DNA of 32,192 nt from an uncultured Agathobaculum sp. (GTDB taxonomy: Bacteria > Bacillota > Clostridia > Oscillospirales > Butyricicoccaceae): contig NZ_CALWUM010000026.1 of the NCBI RefSeq assembly GCF_944384765.1, positions 1 to 32,192 on the forward strand, written 5' to 3'. Shown one piece after another: positions 12,986 through 21,367 of the stretch; the stretch's first letter is position 1, and each line of letters begins with the position of its first letter. The notes under the pieces were generated by a model that was not told where the DNA came from, did no database searches, and was given only the letters and a program-made list of their open reading frames with translations. A program made the position numbers and the translations under genes.

Positions 12986-14698
12986 TCAGCCGCGCCATTC
13001 AGCAAAGATCTGCTCGGCGTCGGTCGCACTCGCTGCTGCAACCAGCTTGTCAGCCAGTTCCTTGCACTCACCGTAGGAATGCGCGGCAAGATCTGCCTTA
13101 GCTGCCAGCATCGCAGACGCGGACATGGACAGATTGGTTACACCCAGACCGCACAGCACAGGCGCCATGCCCGGCGTACCAGCCATTTCGCCGCACACGC
13201 CGACTTCAATGCCATTTTCGTTTGCAGCCTTGGCCGTCATGGCAATCAAACGCAACACGCCCGGATGCAGCGGACGGTATAGATAGGAAATCTTTTCATT
13301 GATGCGGTCAACCGCGCAGGAATACTGGATCAGATCGTTGGTACCGATCGAGAAGAAGTCGACTTCCTTAGCAAGTACATCAGCGCACACAGCCGCAACC
13401 GGAATTTCAACCATGATGCCAACCTTGACATGCGGGTTGAACGGAATCTTTTCTGCTTCCAGCAGATCCATCGCCTGCTGCAGAATCTGCTTGGCATGAC
13501 GGATTTCCTCAATTGAGGAGATCATCGGGAACATGATGCGCAGGTCGCCGTACTGCGCCGCGCGCAACAGCGCGCGCAGCTGAGTCAGGAACAGATCAGT
13601 CTGGTTCAGACAAATGCGGATCGCGCGATAACCCAAGAAGGGGTTCTGCTCTTTTTCCAGCCCAAGTGCGGGCACTTCCTTATCGCCGCCAATGTCCAGC
13701 GTGCGGATGATAACCGGCTTGCCCGCCATGGCCTCGCAAGCCTGCTTATATGCTTCGAACTGCTCATCCTCACTCGGCAGGTCATCGCGGTCCATAAACA
13801 GGAACTCCGAACGGAACAGGCCGACGCCTTCGCCGCCGAGTTCTGCCACGCGGACAGCATCGTCCGGCTTGCCGATGTTGCCTTCGATCACAATGCGGCG
13901 GCCGTCGCTCGTCGCGCCTTCACGATCCTTGAACTTGGCGAGCATGGCCTTGCGCTCGTCCTCCGTCTTTTTCTTTTCCTGTAACTCCGCCAGCGTATCC
14001 GCATCCGGATCGGCGATGACTTCACCGGCTGCACCGTCGAGCAGCAGATCAGTGCCGTCCTCAATGCCGTCCACCTTATCGCCTGCGCCGGCCACCGCCG
14101 GGATGCCCATCGAGCGGGCCATGATGGCAGAATGGCTGGTGCGGCCGCCAATGCGGGTGATGAAGCCAACCACCGGCTTGGATCCGATCTTCGCGGTATC
14201 TGAGGGAGTCAGATCATTCGCGATGATGATGCACGGCTCGGTGATCGTGTCAATCGCGTTGTCCGCAATGCCCTTAAGGTTTTTGAGCACGCGCTGGGAA
14301 ATATCGCCGATATCCGCCGCGCGGGCCTGCATGTATTCATCATCCATCGCGCGGAACATGGCCTGGAAATTCTCGCAGTTGACAAAGCAGGCATATTCTG
14401 CGCAGACCATTTCGTCTGCAATCAGATTAGTCATGCCTTCGACGAAATCCGGGTCGTCGAGCATGAGCAGATGTGCATCAAAGATCTCGGCCTCCGCAGC
14501 GCCGATGTTTTTCTCGGCCTCGTCGCGCAACAATTCGATCTGTTTTTTCGCTTTTTCCACAGCATCCAGAACACGCTGCTGCTCTGCCGCAGCATCGGTG
14601 ATCGTGTCCTTGACTACGGTCAGATCCGCTTCTTTGATGACCAGCGCTTTCGCATGCGCCAAGCCTTCCGACACGCCGATCGCCTTAAATTTGAACAT
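12986..14698 (-). CDS. ptsI: phosphoenolpyruvate-protein phosphotransferase (PTS enzyme I)
   Basis: A full-length protein of 570 residues. The N-terminal HPr-binding helical domain is followed by the swivelling domain with the phospho-histidine in GGRTSHSAIMARSMGIPAV (His189). The C-terminal PEP-binding barrel has FRSEFLFMDRDDLPSEDEQ, IIRTLDIGGDKEVP, a GTNDLIQYS block and GVCGEMAG carrying the catalytic cysteine. It passes phosphate from PEP to HPr in the cytoplasm, the first step of PTS sugar uptake. The ATG is preceded by GGGAGGG; a promoter lies at 14761-14789. No ptsH is adjacent, so HPr is encoded elsewhere. Confidence 0.97.
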   Translation of the reverse strand: MFKFKAIGVSEGLAHAKALVIKEADLTVVKDTITDAAAEQQRVLDAVEKAKKQIELLRDEAEKNIGAAEAEIFDAHLLMLDDPDFVEGMTNLIADEMVCAEYACFVNCENFQAMFRAMDDEYMQARAADIGDISQRVLKNLKGIADNAIDTITEPCIIIANDLTPSDTAKIGSKPVVGFITRIGGRTSHSAIMARSMGIPAVAGAGDKVDGIEDGTDLLLDGAAGEVIADPDADTLAELQEKKKTEDERKAMLAKFKDREGATSDGRRIVIEGNIGKPDDAVRVAELGGEGVGLFRSEFLFMDRDDLPSEDEQFEAYKQACEAMAGKPVIIRTLDIGGDKEVPALGLEKEQNPFLGYRAIRICLNQTDLFLTQLRALLRAAQYGDLRIMFPMISSIEEIRHAKQILQQAMDLLEAEKIPFNPHVKVGIMVEIPVAAVCADVLAKEVDFFSIGTNDLIQYSCAVDRINEKISYLYRPLHPGVLRLIAMTAKAANENGIEVGVCGEMAGTPGMAPVLCGLGVTNLSMSASAMLAAKADLAAHSYGECKELADKLVAAASATDAEQIFAEWRG

Positions 14699-14760
14699 GG
14701 ATGGTGCCCTCCCGTTTGTTGTATTTCTTATACAAAAACATTCTGCAATTTCTACATCAT

Positions 14761-14789
14761 ATTGTATATTATTTCACTCTATTCGTCAA
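14761..14789 (-). promoter_or_regulatory. sigma-A promoter of ptsI
   Basis: On the minus strand TTGACG at 14784-14789 and TACAAT at 14761-14766, with a 17-base spacer. The leader is about 55 bases long. Confidence 0.7.
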
Positions 14790-14800
14790 GTAGCAGAGCA

Positions 14801-14832
14801 AAATTTCAAAAAAGTTGCTTTTTTTGAAATTT
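14801..14832. other. AT-rich inverted repeat between divergent ptsI and DUF1015 genes
   Basis: AAATTTCAAAAAA and TTTTTTTGAAATTT pair around GTTGC. It is symmetrical with A- and T-runs on both sides, upstream of both promoters, so it could insulate the two transcription units or bind a regulator. The function is not known. Confidence 0.4.
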
Positions 14833-14855
14833 AACGTGTCCTTCAAGTTTTTTTC

Positions 14856-14864
14856 TGCTATACT
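14856..14864 (+). promoter_or_regulatory. extended -10 promoter of the DUF1015 gene
   Basis: TGCTATACT: an extended -10 (TG-N-TATACT), about 45 bases before the start codon. No clear -35 is seen, which extended -10 promoters can tolerate. Confidence 0.45.
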
Positions 14865-14907
14865 TAAAGCGTTAGAAATAACATAAGTACAGGAGGAACA
14901 ATCTATC

Positions 14908-16218
14908 ATGGCAAATCGCTGCACATATATCCCGCAGATCATGCTGCCGCGTGAGGGGTGCGACTTGTCCAAATGGGCGGTCATCGCCTGCGACCAGTAC
15001 ACCTCGCAGCCGGAATATTGGGCAGAGGCCGACCGCATCGTCGGCACTGCGCCTTCGACCCTGCGGCTGACCCTGCCCGAAGTTTATCTGGAGGATGCGG
15101 ATGTCGCTGACCGTACCGAGCAGATCCATGAGACCATGCGCCGGTACATGGCAGACGGCACGCTGCGCACCCTGCCTGCCGGTGTCATCCTGACCGAACG
15201 CTGGTCGGGCGGCACATGCCCGCGCCGCGGCATCGTGCTTGCGGTCGATCTGGAGGCATACGAATACACCCCGGGTTCAGCATCCCTCATCCGGCCGACT
15301 GAGAAGACCGTGGTCGAGCGCATCCCGCCCCGCCTCAAAGTGCGCCAAGGCGCGTGCATGGAGCTACCGCACATCATGATTCTGATCGACGACCCGGACC
15401 GCGCAATCATCGAGCCGCTGTTCGAGCAGACCGCTGCCTTTGAGAAGGTGTATGACACCGATCTGATGCAGGGCGGCGGCCACATCACGGGCTGGTTCAT
15501 CCCCAAGGGCACGGTGACCGACAAAATCGAGGACGGACTGGAAGCGCTGTGCGACCGCGACACCTTTAATCAGAAGTACGGCTGCACGGACGCGCAGGCG
15601 CTGCTGCCTTACGCGGTTGGCGACGGCAATCATTCGATGGCAACCGCCAAGGCTTACTGGGAGGAGGTCAAAAAGACCCTATCCCCGGCCGAGCAGGTCG
15701 ATCATCCCGCGCGTTATGCGCTGGTCGAGGTGGTCAACATCCACGACGAGAGCCTGATCATTGAGCCGATCCACCGCGTGGTGTTCGGTGTAGAGCCGGA
15801 CGCGCTGTTTGCGGGCCTAGCCGCATTCTACGAGGAACAGGGATGCAAAGCCTACACAGCTGACCAGGTGCCGGCGGACGGCAGTGCGCACTGCTATCCG
15901 TTCTGTGCAGCGGACAAGCGCGGCGTGTTTGTGGTGGAGAATCCCAAGTGGTCTATCCCAGTGGCGACCATGCAGGCCGGTCTGGACGCCTATCTGGCAC
16001 AGAACAGTGGTGCAAAGATTGACTATATCCACGGCGCAGACGTCGTCGAGTCGCTCGGTGTCAAGCCGGGCAACGTGGGCTTTATCCTGCCGGATATCGC
16101 CAAGAACGACCTGTTCCGCGGCGTCGTGTTTGACGGCGTGCTGCCGCGCAAGACCTTCTCCATGGGCGAAGCGCACGAGAAGCGCTATTACATGGAGGCA
16201 AAGACCATCGTCCGCTAA
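14908..16218 (+). CDS. DUF1015 family protein
   Basis: A 436-residue cytoplasmic protein. The start CTYIPQIMLPREGCDLSKWAV, the central ILIDDPDRAIIEP and the block AVGDGNHSMATAKAYWEEV are characteristic of DUF1015. The GDGNHS-x-ATAK motif is the most conserved part and presumably forms the active or nucleotide site; in Clostridia such genes often lie with serine biosynthesis genes, but none is here. The biochemical role is not established. AGGAGG is positioned 11 bases before the ATG. A terminator follows at 16247. It is monocistronic by the layout. Confidence 0.87.
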   Translation: MANRCTYIPQIMLPREGCDLSKWAVIACDQYTSQPEYWAEADRIVGTAPSTLRLTLPEVYLEDADVADRTEQIHETMRRYMADGTLRTLPAGVILTERWSGGTCPRRGIVLAVDLEAYEYTPGSASLIRPTEKTVVERIPPRLKVRQGACMELPHIMILIDDPDRAIIEPLFEQTAAFEKVYDTDLMQGGGHITGWFIPKGTVTDKIEDGLEALCDRDTFNQKYGCTDAQALLPYAVGDGNHSMATAKAYWEEVKKTLSPAEQVDHPARYALVEVVNIHDESLIIEPIHRVVFGVEPDALFAGLAAFYEEQGCKAYTADQVPADGSAHCYPFCAADKRGVFVVENPKWSIPVATMQAGLDAYLAQNSGAKIDYIHGADVVESLGVKPGNVGFILPDIAKNDLFRGVVFDGVLPRKTFSMGEAHEKRYYMEAKTIVR

Positions 16219-16246
16219 GCGGAATACTGATTGATCGCGATGCCTG

Positions 16247-16286
16247 TGGGCGCGCTGCAGAAGGTTATGCTGCGGCGCGCCCTTTT
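16247..16286 (+). terminator. terminator of the DUF1015 gene
   Basis: Stem GGGCGCGCTGCAG with CTGCGGCGCGCCC (one bulged base), then TTTT. Confidence 0.82.
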
Positions 16287-16536
16287 GGCATCCCGTCAAG
16301 CATGGAGACCGCTTTGCGATACCCGTGGGAAAAGGCAGACGCCGACCGAGTCCGCAGACACGGTCACCAGGGCAACTGCCTACGGTCCGGCTTTCCATGG
16401 CGCCTTCCGCACCGAACTGAAACTGTTTGCAGGCTGCATCCGCACCCGCAATTAGCCCGAGTCCAGCGGATAGGCGCGGCAGCAGAACCGAAATAAATAT
16501 CCCCCGGCTTTTCCAGGATATTTATTGGTATACGAA
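16287..16536. other. 250-bp stretch without a recognised gene
   Basis: Open frames exist on both strands but none has a ribosome-binding site or family resemblance. I see no repeats or RNA gene. Confidence 0.45.
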
Positions 16537-16566
16537 AAACAGACCCAGCCTCAGCCGGGTCTGTTT
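16537..16566 (-). terminator. terminator of the small HTH gene
   Basis: A 10-bp perfect stem AAACAGACCC/GGGTCTGTTT. On the minus strand it is followed by a run of T (GTCTGTTTTTCG). Confidence 0.8.
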
Positions 16567-16589
16567 ACTGTCTTCGTATGAAATTGGGC

Positions 16590-16727
16590 TTATTCGGTCG
16601 GGATCAGCCAAATGCCGCCGCTCATGCGTGCGCCCCGAATTTCACCGCGTGCGCATCGTTCACGCAGGGTTGCGGGATCCGTGCGCCATCGTTTTGCAGC
16701 CTCAAATACGGTTTCATAGCGTGCCAT
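16590..16727 (-). CDS. 45-residue HTH-type small protein
   Basis: Begins MARYETVFEAAKRWRTDPAT and continues LRERCARGEIRGARMSGGIW, ending LIPTE. The pattern (EAAKRWxxDPxTLRERCARGEIxGARxxGxxWLIP) is that of excisionase/MerR-like winged helix-turn-helix proteins, where the turn before GxIxGA and the final W-x-I-P are conserved. GAGGTGA is seven bases before the ATG, and a clear terminator follows. It is a lone gene between the DUF1015 and aldo/keto reductase genes, transcribed on the opposite strand. It may regulate a neighbour or be left over from a mobile element, but no integrase is beside it. Confidence 0.7.
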   Translation of the reverse strand: MARYETVFEAAKRWRTDPATLRERCARGEIRGARMSGGIWLIPTE

Positions 16728-16899
16728 CAATGCTCACCTCACAATTCCTTTAGATTGACAATAGTCTATCACACGTTTGTTATCCCGTCTATATTCATCT
16801 CCCATATTTGTGCATATTCGACAATGTTTTCTGTGCATTTGTAACCTTTTGCACTTCGGCTATGCTCAGGCAGTATGACATACTATCCCAAACAGGTAT
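16728..16899. other. divergent promoter region between the HTH gene and the Fe-S aldo/keto reductase
   Basis: An AT-rich stretch. A TTGACA at 16755-16760 with TGTTAT 17 bases later could be a second plus-strand promoter. The minus-strand promoter of the HTH gene must also lie here but is not obvious. Confidence 0.4.
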
Positions 16900-16928
16900 T
16901 TTACTTTTGCTATCTGCTCGTTTATAAT
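16900..16928 (+). promoter_or_regulatory. promoter of the Fe-S aldo/keto reductase
   Basis: TATAAT at 16923-16928 with a weak -35 TTTACT at 16900-16905, 17-base spacer. Start codon 31 bases later. Confidence 0.5.
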
Positions 16929-16958
16929 AGAAACTGGGACAAAGGAGGATATAAGAGC

Positions 16959-18059
16959 ATGAATATGCAATACCGTACCCTGCCCCACGGCGGAGAGCAG
17001 ATCAGCATTCTCGGCCTTGGCACCAGCTCGATCGGCGCGGCAGGGGAAAAAGAAATCGAACAGGTTGTGACGCTTGCGCTGGAAAACGGCGTGAACTTTT
17101 TCGATATGGCATCGGCGGATGCCGCCCCCTTCCCTGCCTATGGGCGGGCGATGGCAGGCGCACGCGACAAAGTGTATTTTCAGATCCACTTTGGCGCAGA
17201 TTATCAGACCGGCAAATACGGCTGGACCACCGATCTGGATGTGATCCGCCGCTCAATCGACTGGCAGCTCCGCGCATTGCAGACCGATTATATAGATTTC
17301 GGCTTCATCCATTGTATCGACGAAGAGTCCGACCTGCAGCAGGTGCTGGACAGCGGCGTGCTGGATTACATCCAGCAGCTCAAGCAGCAGGGCGTGGTAC
17401 GCCACATTGGCCTGTCCTCGCATACGCCGCGGCTGGCAAACCGCGTGCTCGATCTGGGTGTGATTGATCTGATGATGTTCAGCATCAACCCGGGCTATGA
17501 CTATCACCACGGCGAGTTTGCCATTGGCGGTGCGGATGAGCGCATGGCGCTCTACCGCCGGTGTGAGGCCGAAGGGGTCGGTATCTCGGTGATGAAGGCG
17601 TTCAGCGGCGGCCAGTTGCTGGATGCCGCCACTTCCCCGTTCGGACAGGCGCTGACCGAATACCAGTGCATCCAGTATGCGCTGGATAAGCCGGGCGTAC
17701 TCACCGTGCTGCCCGGCGTGCGCAGCCGCGCCGACCTGACCCGGCTGCTCGGCTTTCTGGACGCTTCCCCTGCTGCGCGCGACTATTCGGTGATCGGTAC
17801 ATTTGCGCCTGCGGACGCGGACGGCACCTGCGTATATTGCAATCACTGCCAGCCCTGCCCTGTCGGTTTGGACGTTGGTCTGATTAACAAATATTACGAT
17901 CTGACCCGCGCCGGTGATGCGCTTGCGCGCAGCCACTATGAAAAACTGGAAAAGAAGGCGGGGGACTGCATCCAGTGTGGACACTGTGACCACCGTTGCC
18001 CGTTCCATGTCACTCAGACCGGCCGGATGCGTGAAATTGCCGCTTATTTCGGTCAATAA
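16959..18059 (+). CDS. aldo/keto reductase with C-terminal 4Fe-4S domain
   Basis: A 366-residue protein. Residues 1-280 form the aldo/keto reductase barrel (LGLGTSSIG, NGVNFFDMASAD, FGFIHCIDEE, VRHIGLSSHTP, GVLTVLPGVRS). The C-terminal part has two Cys clusters, CVYCNHCQPCP and CIQCGHCDHRCP, typical of a ferredoxin-like double cluster in the COG1453-type family. The catalytic Asp, Tyr-type segment and His region can be followed, but where other members have a lysine (VxLATK) this one reads VYFQIHFG, so the usual catalytic Lys is missing. It may therefore couple the barrel to Fe-S electron transfer rather than do classical NADPH reduction. The AAGGAGG start at 16959 is preferred over a longer frame from 16875. 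Confidence 0.88.
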   Translation: MNMQYRTLPHGGEQISILGLGTSSIGAAGEKEIEQVVTLALENGVNFFDMASADAAPFPAYGRAMAGARDKVYFQIHFGADYQTGKYGWTTDLDVIRRSIDWQLRALQTDYIDFGFIHCIDEESDLQQVLDSGVLDYIQQLKQQGVVRHIGLSSHTPRLANRVLDLGVIDLMMFSINPGYDYHHGEFAIGGADERMALYRRCEAEGVGISVMKAFSGGQLLDAATSPFGQALTEYQCIQYALDKPGVLTVLPGVRSRADLTRLLGFLDASPAARDYSVIGTFAPADADGTCVYCNHCQPCPVGLDVGLINKYYDLTRAGDALARSHYEKLEKKAGDCIQCGHCDHRCPFHVTQTGRMREIAAYFGQ

Positions 18060-18070
18060 AATTGCAAAGT

Positions 18071-18118
18071 AAAAGACAGGCTGTGCGCCCACTTGTAGGC
18101 TGCACAGCCTGTCTTTTT
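18071..18118. terminator. bidirectional terminator between the aldo/keto reductase and glgA
   Basis: A 15-bp perfect stem AAAGACAGGCTGTGC and complement, with A-run and T-run on the two sides, between two convergent stop codons. Confidence 0.88.
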
Positions 18119-18149
18119 GTATCTTAGTTTTGGAGGATTACCGTGGTCT

Positions 18150-20201
18150 TTACCACGGCGTCAGTTCAAGATAAAGATCCTTATACTGGCGGGCGGAGTT
18201 CTGCCACGAAACATCCTTGTCCATGTCGCGCTGGACAACCTCGTCCCAGTGATAGCGATTGAGGAAATACTCGGTCTTGGCGCGGTTGACGGCGTCCAGC
18301 AGCAGACCGGCATCGTAACGGTCAAAGGTGAAACCATTGCCCCCGCCGGTGAAAACATTGTAGGGCTCGACGGTGTCCTTGAGTCCGCCGGTCTCCCGCA
18401 CAATGGGCAGTGTACCGTAGTGCATTGCATTGAGCTGCGTCAGACCACAGGGCTCAAAGCGGGAGGGCACCAGCAGCGCGTCGGCGCCCGCGTAGATGCG
18501 GTGGGCGCGGGACTCGTCGTACTGGATGCAGGCGCTGAACATACCGCGGTAATTGTTTTCATAGGTGCGGAAGGTATCCTCATACTGCCTGTCTCCGGTG
18601 CCCAGCACGATGATCTGGGTATTGCCGTCCATCAGTGCGGGAACGATGGCATTGACCAGGTCCAGCCCCTTCTGGTTGGTCAGGCGGGAAATCAGGCCGA
18701 TGACGAACTTGCCCTGATCCTGCACCAGGCCAAGTTCCTGCTGCAGTGCAAGCTTGTTCTGCCACTTGTGGTCCAGCACATTGGTGATGTCGTAATTGAC
18801 AGCCAGCGCCGGGTCGGTGGCGGGGTTCCACATCTCATAGTCGATGCCGTTGACAATGCCCCGCAGCTTGTAGCTGTGGTAGCGCAGATGATTTTCGAGC
18901 TTTTCACCATATTCGGGGGTCTGGATCTCCCAGGCATAGGTGCCGCTGACCGTTGTGATGCGGTCGGCGTAAGCAAGACCGCCCTTGAGCATATTGGCGT
19001 CCTCATAGCCCTGCTTGAGCGCACCCATCCCGAATGCCTCGTCGGGCAGGCCGGTCCAGTATTTAATGGTGGGGATATTGTAGATGCCCTGGAAACGCAG
19101 ATTGTGAATGGTCAGTATGGTTTTGGCATGACCAACCGGCGTGTTTTGGAACATTGTGCGCAGATATACCGGCACCAGCGCCGCCTGCCAGTCGTGGCAA
19201 TGGATGATGTCAGGAATCCAGTTCATATAATTCAGCGCCGCCAGTGCTGCTTTGCTGAAGTAGCAGTACTTGGGGATGTCATCCACCAGATTGACATAAG
19301 GACTGCCCCAGGAGAAGAACTCCTGATTGTCAATGAAGTCATAGACAACGCCGTCCCAGACGTACTCCATAATGCCGACATAGTAGTTGCGGCCGGTCAG
19401 GCCGAGGTCCATATAAAATTCGCCGCGGTAGACCATCTTGTTCTGGTACTGCTGCGGGATGCAGGCATACCGGGGCAGAATGACCCGGACGTCACAGTTC
19501 TGCTTGACCAGCGCCCGCGGCAGTGCGTACATCACGTCGCCCAAACCGCCGGTCTTGACAAAGGGATGGCATTCCGAACCGATAAATGCAATGCTTCTGC
19601 GGGGCGTATCGAAATACTGTTCCATCGTGGATTCCTCCTCCGGCCGGGGCGGCTCTTGTATCGGCGCCGGGACCTCCTCCACAGGGGTCGGGGCGGACTT
19701 CTTCGCTGCGGCTCTGGTCTTTTTAGCCGCAGGCTTCGCCGCTTTTTTGACAGTGCGTTTTCCTGCTTTTTTTGCCGCAGGCTTGGCGCCTGAGGCAGCC
19801 GTTTCGGTCTTTTTCGTCTTGCGCGCCGGAGCGGCCGGTTTTTCTTCCGGATTTGCAACCGGTTTGGCGGCATCAGCCTCCACCGCAGCGGCGGAACCTG
19901 CCTTTTCTGCCGCGGGTGCCGCTGCCTTTGCGGCAGCCTGCTCCGCTGCGGGGCTGATCGCTTCTTCGGCGCCTTCCGTCTTTTTATCAGCACCCTTTTC
20001 CGCCTCGGGCCTTACCGCCTGTGCAAGGATCTCCGCCTTTTCGCCAGCAGCTCTTTGCGCTGCGTGCTTTACCGTTTCCATAGCGGTCTCTGCCTTTTCC
20101 GCAGCAATCTTTGCGGTCTGGACAGCTGCTTCCTCTTTGTTTGCCGTGGGCACGGCCTTGTCCGGCTGTTTAGGGGTGGATGCGGGTTGTTTCCGTGCCA
20201 T
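18150..20201 (-). CDS. glgA: glycogen synthase with histone-H1-like N-terminal extension
   Basis: A 683-residue protein. From residue 193 on it is a complete bacterial glycogen synthase (GT5): IAFIGSECHPFVKTGGLGDV carries the ADP-glucose-binding KxGGL, followed by IIHCHDWQAALVP, and the acceptor end has PSRFEPCGLTQLNAM and TGGLKDTV. Residues 1-192 are unrelated: a low-complexity stretch of Ala, Lys, Glu and Pro, with AAKKAGKRTVKKAAKPAAKK like eukaryotic histone H1 tails. The long start has AAGGAGG eight bases upstream, so it is real. A second ATG (19625, residue 193) also has a perfect AGGAGG eight bases upstream and gives a 491-residue protein of normal length, so two forms may be made. The extension is probably disordered and positively charged near its end; its role is unknown. 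Confidence 0.9.
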   Translation of the reverse strand: MARKQPASTPKQPDKAVPTANKEEAAVQTAKIAAEKAETAMETVKHAAQRAAGEKAEILAQAVRPEAEKGADKKTEGAEEAISPAAEQAAAKAAAPAAEKAGSAAAVEADAAKPVANPEEKPAAPARKTKKTETAASGAKPAAKKAGKRTVKKAAKPAAKKTRAAAKKSAPTPVEEVPAPIQEPPRPEEESTMEQYFDTPRRSIAFIGSECHPFVKTGGLGDVMYALPRALVKQNCDVRVILPRYACIPQQYQNKMVYRGEFYMDLGLTGRNYYVGIMEYVWDGVVYDFIDNQEFFSWGSPYVNLVDDIPKYCYFSKAALAALNYMNWIPDIIHCHDWQAALVPVYLRTMFQNTPVGHAKTILTIHNLRFQGIYNIPTIKYWTGLPDEAFGMGALKQGYEDANMLKGGLAYADRITTVSGTYAWEIQTPEYGEKLENHLRYHSYKLRGIVNGIDYEMWNPATDPALAVNYDITNVLDHKWQNKLALQQELGLVQDQGKFVIGLISRLTNQKGLDLVNAIVPALMDGNTQIIVLGTGDRQYEDTFRTYENNYRGMFSACIQYDESRAHRIYAGADALLVPSRFEPCGLTQLNAMHYGTLPIVRETGGLKDTVEPYNVFTGGGNGFTFDRYDAGLLLDAVNRAKTEYFLNRYHWDEVVQRDMDKDVSWQNSARQYKDLYLELTPW

Positions 20202-20324
20202 ATTTGTTTCCTCCTTCTGACTTGCTCATCATCCATTGGCACCGCGCCGCGCGTCCCGTGCTGAGCCTGCGCCCGCCGTGTCCGGCCCCGGGACAGTTTC
20301 ACTGTTCCACGAGCTTATAAAAAA

Positions 20325-20353
20325 ATAGTAACATATTCCTTCCAAAATTTCAA
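20325..20353 (-). promoter_or_regulatory. promoter of glgA
   Basis: On the minus strand TTGAAA at 20348-20353 and TACTAT at 20325-20330, 17 bases apart. The leader is about 115 bases, with no terminator. Confidence 0.6.
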
Positions 20354-20381
20354 TCGGTATACGCCGCCCGCCGCAGACGGC

Positions 20382-20421
20382 AAAAGGCAGCCGCTTCCGC
20401 ACTGCTGCGGAAGCGGCTGCC
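20382..20421 (-). terminator. terminator of the DUF554-mscS operon
   Basis: A 15-bp perfect stem GGCAGCCGCTTCCGC and complement with a 6-base loop, followed by TTTT on the minus strand. Confidence 0.85.
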
Positions 20422-20473
20422 CTGCCATGTTGATTGATATTTGATTCTGCACTGACGCGGCACTTGCCGCCTG

Positions 20474-21346
20474 TTATTCTTTTTCGCTGACCACAACCAG
20501 ATGCGGATAGGCAATGCCGATGCCCTCCCTGTCGTAGACCGCCTTGATTTCCTCGAGCACCGCGCATTTGAGGCTGAACGCAGTGCCGTTGTCACGCGCC
20601 CAAAGCGAGGCACGCAGCGTGACCGCGCTCTCTGCCAGAGCGAGCACCACAACCTGCACCAGCGGCGCGCCCTGCGCGATTTGCTGCGGCGTGCGCGTGT
20701 CCATAAAGTCCGGCTGCCTCGCCACCACATCAGCCAGCAGTTCCTTGGCACGGGCAATATCGGATTCGTAGGTCACGCCGATCTCCAGGAAGGTGCACAC
20801 GCGGCTGTCCTGGTAATCCGCGTTCTCAATGATCGAGCTGTTCATCACGCTGTTCGGGATGATCAGGCGCTTGTTCTCATAGGTGCGGATGGCAGTATGC
20901 CGCAGCGTGATCTCCTCAACCACGCCCGTGATATTGTTGTCCACGCAGCGCACCACGTCGCCGATTACAAAGGGCTTGAACGCAAGGATCATCAGTCCGC
21001 TGACCATGCTGCCGAGCGCCTCCTGCGAGGCGAGGCCGCCAACCACAGCGAGCACACCGCCTGCGGCCATCAGCTTGTTCATTCCCGCGCTAAGCGCCGG
21101 GATATTGGATACGATCACCGCAAAACCGGCAAAATAGACCGCCACCACTGCCAGATAGCGGCAGAATGCAAGGATGGTGGCGCTGCCTGTGTTGCCGGCC
21201 TGCTTCTGCCGGTCGGTGATGCGGCGCAGCGCACGGCCGATGATGCGTGCAACCACCAGTGTAACCACGGCTGTCACAGCGATAAACAGCACGGTAAATG
21301 CGATATCCGGCAGTCGGGTATGCACAAAATTCTCAAACCAGGTCAC
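20474..21346 (-). CDS. mscS: MscS-family mechanosensitive channel
   Basis: A 290-residue protein. About three N-terminal membrane helices (IAFTVLFIAVTAVVTLVV, ILAFCRYLAVVAVYFAGFAV, the pore-lining GVLAVVGGLASQEALGSMVSG) precede the beta domain with FKPFVIGDVV and ENKRLIIPNSVMNSSII, all classical for MscS. It opens under membrane tension to release solutes on hypo-osmotic shock. The GTG at 21346 is preferred to a TTG one codon before it, since GGGAGG lies eight bases upstream of GTG and only five from TTG. It follows the DUF554 gene by 21 bases, presumably as one operon. Confidence 0.92.
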   Translation of the reverse strand: MTWFENFVHTRLPDIAFTVLFIAVTAVVTLVVARIIGRALRRITDRQKQAGNTGSATILAFCRYLAVVAVYFAGFAVIVSNIPALSAGMNKLMAAGGVLAVVGGLASQEALGSMVSGLMILAFKPFVIGDVVRCVDNNITGVVEEITLRHTAIRTYENKRLIIPNSVMNSSIIENADYQDSRVCTFLEIGVTYESDIARAKELLADVVARQPDFMDTRTPQQIAQGAPLVQVVVLALAESAVTLRASLWARDNGTAFSLKCAVLEEIKAVYDREGIGIAYPHLVVVSEKE

Positions 21347-21367
21347 CAAACAGTCCTCCCTTCGGTC

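Noticed and set aside
18117..19793. A 558-codon open frame on the plus strand
   Set aside because: It is the mirror of glgA on the opposite strand; its content (long runs of Val, Gly, His, Gln) is not protein-like and it has no ribosome-binding site.
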